Positions 6,794-7,420 of a stretch of DNA of 7,420 nt are shown in pieces. The number at the start of each line of letters is the position of its first letter. The stretch's first letter is position 1. Below the pieces are notes generated by a model. The model had not been told where the DNA came from. It did no database searches and saw only the letters and a program-made list of their open reading frames with translations. Position numbers and translations under genes: made by a program. This DNA comes from Anaerolineae bacterium. Its GTDB lineage: Bacteria > Chloroflexota > Anaerolineae > B4-G1 > SLSP01. The stretch spans positions 1-7,420 of the forward strand of contig JAFGKB010000224.1 of NCBI GenBank assembly GCA_016928755.1, read 5' to 3'.

Positions 6794-7420
6794 TTATCCC
6801 AGTTTTCCGGGTGAATTTGTTCTTAGGTCCACGCCGGTGTGCTGTGCCAGTGCCTTCAATGCATAAGCCGCGTCTTGAATAGCTTGTTGTAACTCATCGG
6901 TGGGAACTATTTGCTCCGGTGCTAGGTTGCGTGGGAGCGTCCCCCCGATACGCCCGATGGCTTCTGTTAAATGCAGGTAGTTTTCCAAGGTTTTCCAGTT
7001 GGCCTGTGGGTCGGGTTTCAGTTGAGGTGGAATAGTCATCTTCTCCTTTGGTGGGATTCTTGCGGTTCGTTGTAGTGGCTGTGTTTGAATATCGGGCAAG
7101 GCTGGTTGGTGGATACCTGCCAAAGCTGCATCAATCCGGTTTTCGATCACAGACAAATCCTCCGGATTGCGGACGAAGTCCATTGCGTCGGACTCGATAA
7201 CGAGGAGCGGTGTATCTGCATAATCCCGGAACAAAGATTCGTAACTCTGGCGTAGTGTCTCAATATAATCCTGATCCATCTCGCGCTCGTACGTCCGGTC
7301 TCGCATCGCGATACGCGCCATTAATGTGGCCGTATTGGCCCGTAGATAGATTACCAGGTCCGGCCAACGTACTTTATCGGAGAGTACATCATACAGCCGT
7401 TTGTACATCTCAAGTTCATC
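6794..7420 (-). CDS. Deoxynucleoside kinase, C-terminal part, with unusual C-terminal extension (partial)
   Basis: The frame is open to the right edge, so the N-terminal half (P-loop and DRS region) lies outside the window; the first visible residues are DELEMYKRLY. An ATG at 7408 is internal, not the start. The visible part aligns with the C-terminal half of the kinase at 4450-5088: both have LVIYL, TLM-x-RI and a LID of the form RxRxYER (here RDRTYER). The phosphorylation role is therefore inferred from that paralogue. Where the other kinase ends, this one continues for about 105 residues (bases 6797-7114): a Pro/Gln-rich linker, then a helical segment (NWKTLENYLHLTEAIGRIGG and ELQQAIQDAAYALKALAQ). 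I do not recognise the extension as a known domain. It is the first visible gene of the kinase-sensor-kinase-sensor operon, 11 bp before the next gene. Confidence 0.85.
   Translation of the reverse strand, partial: DELEMYKRLYDVLSDKVRWPDLVIYLRANTATLMARIAMRDRTYEREMDQDYIETLRQSYESLFRDYADTPLLVIESDAMDFVRNPEDLSVIENRIDAALAGIHQPALPDIQTQPLQRTARIPPKEKMTIPPQLKPDPQANWKTLENYLHLTEAIGRIGGTLPRNLAPEQIVPTDELQQAIQDAAYALKALAQHTGVDLRTNSPGKLG

Noticed and set aside
1..7420. CRISPR arrays, tRNA or rRNA genes, insertion sequences, toxin-antitoxin or phage defence genes
   Set aside because: No regularly spaced repeats, cloverleaf-like segments, transposase motifs or terminal inverted repeats were seen; nearly all bases are explained by the listed genes.

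Overview
The window looks like ordinary bacterial chromosome of medium GC with short intergenic spaces. The protein families (GAF/PAS sensor histidine kinases, dCK-type deoxynucleoside kinases, an AlaX-type tRNA editing protein and an MBL-fold protein) are compatible with a Chloroflexota-like bacterium. That placement is an impression from family resemblance only, with low confidence. I see no phage, transposon, CRISPR, rRNA or tRNA sequence.

Layout. One gene lies on the + strand at the left edge: a PncC/CinA C-terminal-domain protein (4-477), followed by two related hairpins (476-521 and 529-550) that separate it from the convergent genes. Everything else is on the minus strand and is transcribed right to left. 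In transcription order: the C-terminal part of a deoxynucleoside kinase with an extra ~105-residue tail (7420-6794, cut by the window edge); a GAF-type sensor histidine kinase (6782-5100); a second, complete deoxynucleoside kinase (5088-4450); a GAF-PAS sensor histidine kinase (4436-2865); an AlaX-like alanyl-tRNA editing protein (2781-1579); and an MBL-fold protein that has lost its metal-binding motif (1464-616).

The first four minus-strand genes are separated by only 11, 11 and 13 bp, so they almost certainly form one operon. It reads kinase-sensor-kinase-sensor: two consecutive [deoxynucleoside kinase + histidine kinase] pairs with no response regulator in view. The AlaX gene follows 83 bp later and may be the operon's tail. 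The MBL-like gene has a good -10 box of its own, with an inverted repeat beside it and a leader hairpin.

The points most worth a second look are the doubled nucleoside kinase/sensor kinase arrangement, the apparently dead MBL-fold protein, a cysteine cluster in the N-terminal region of one sensor kinase, and the duplicated terminator hairpins, which differ only by transitions, two of them compensatory.
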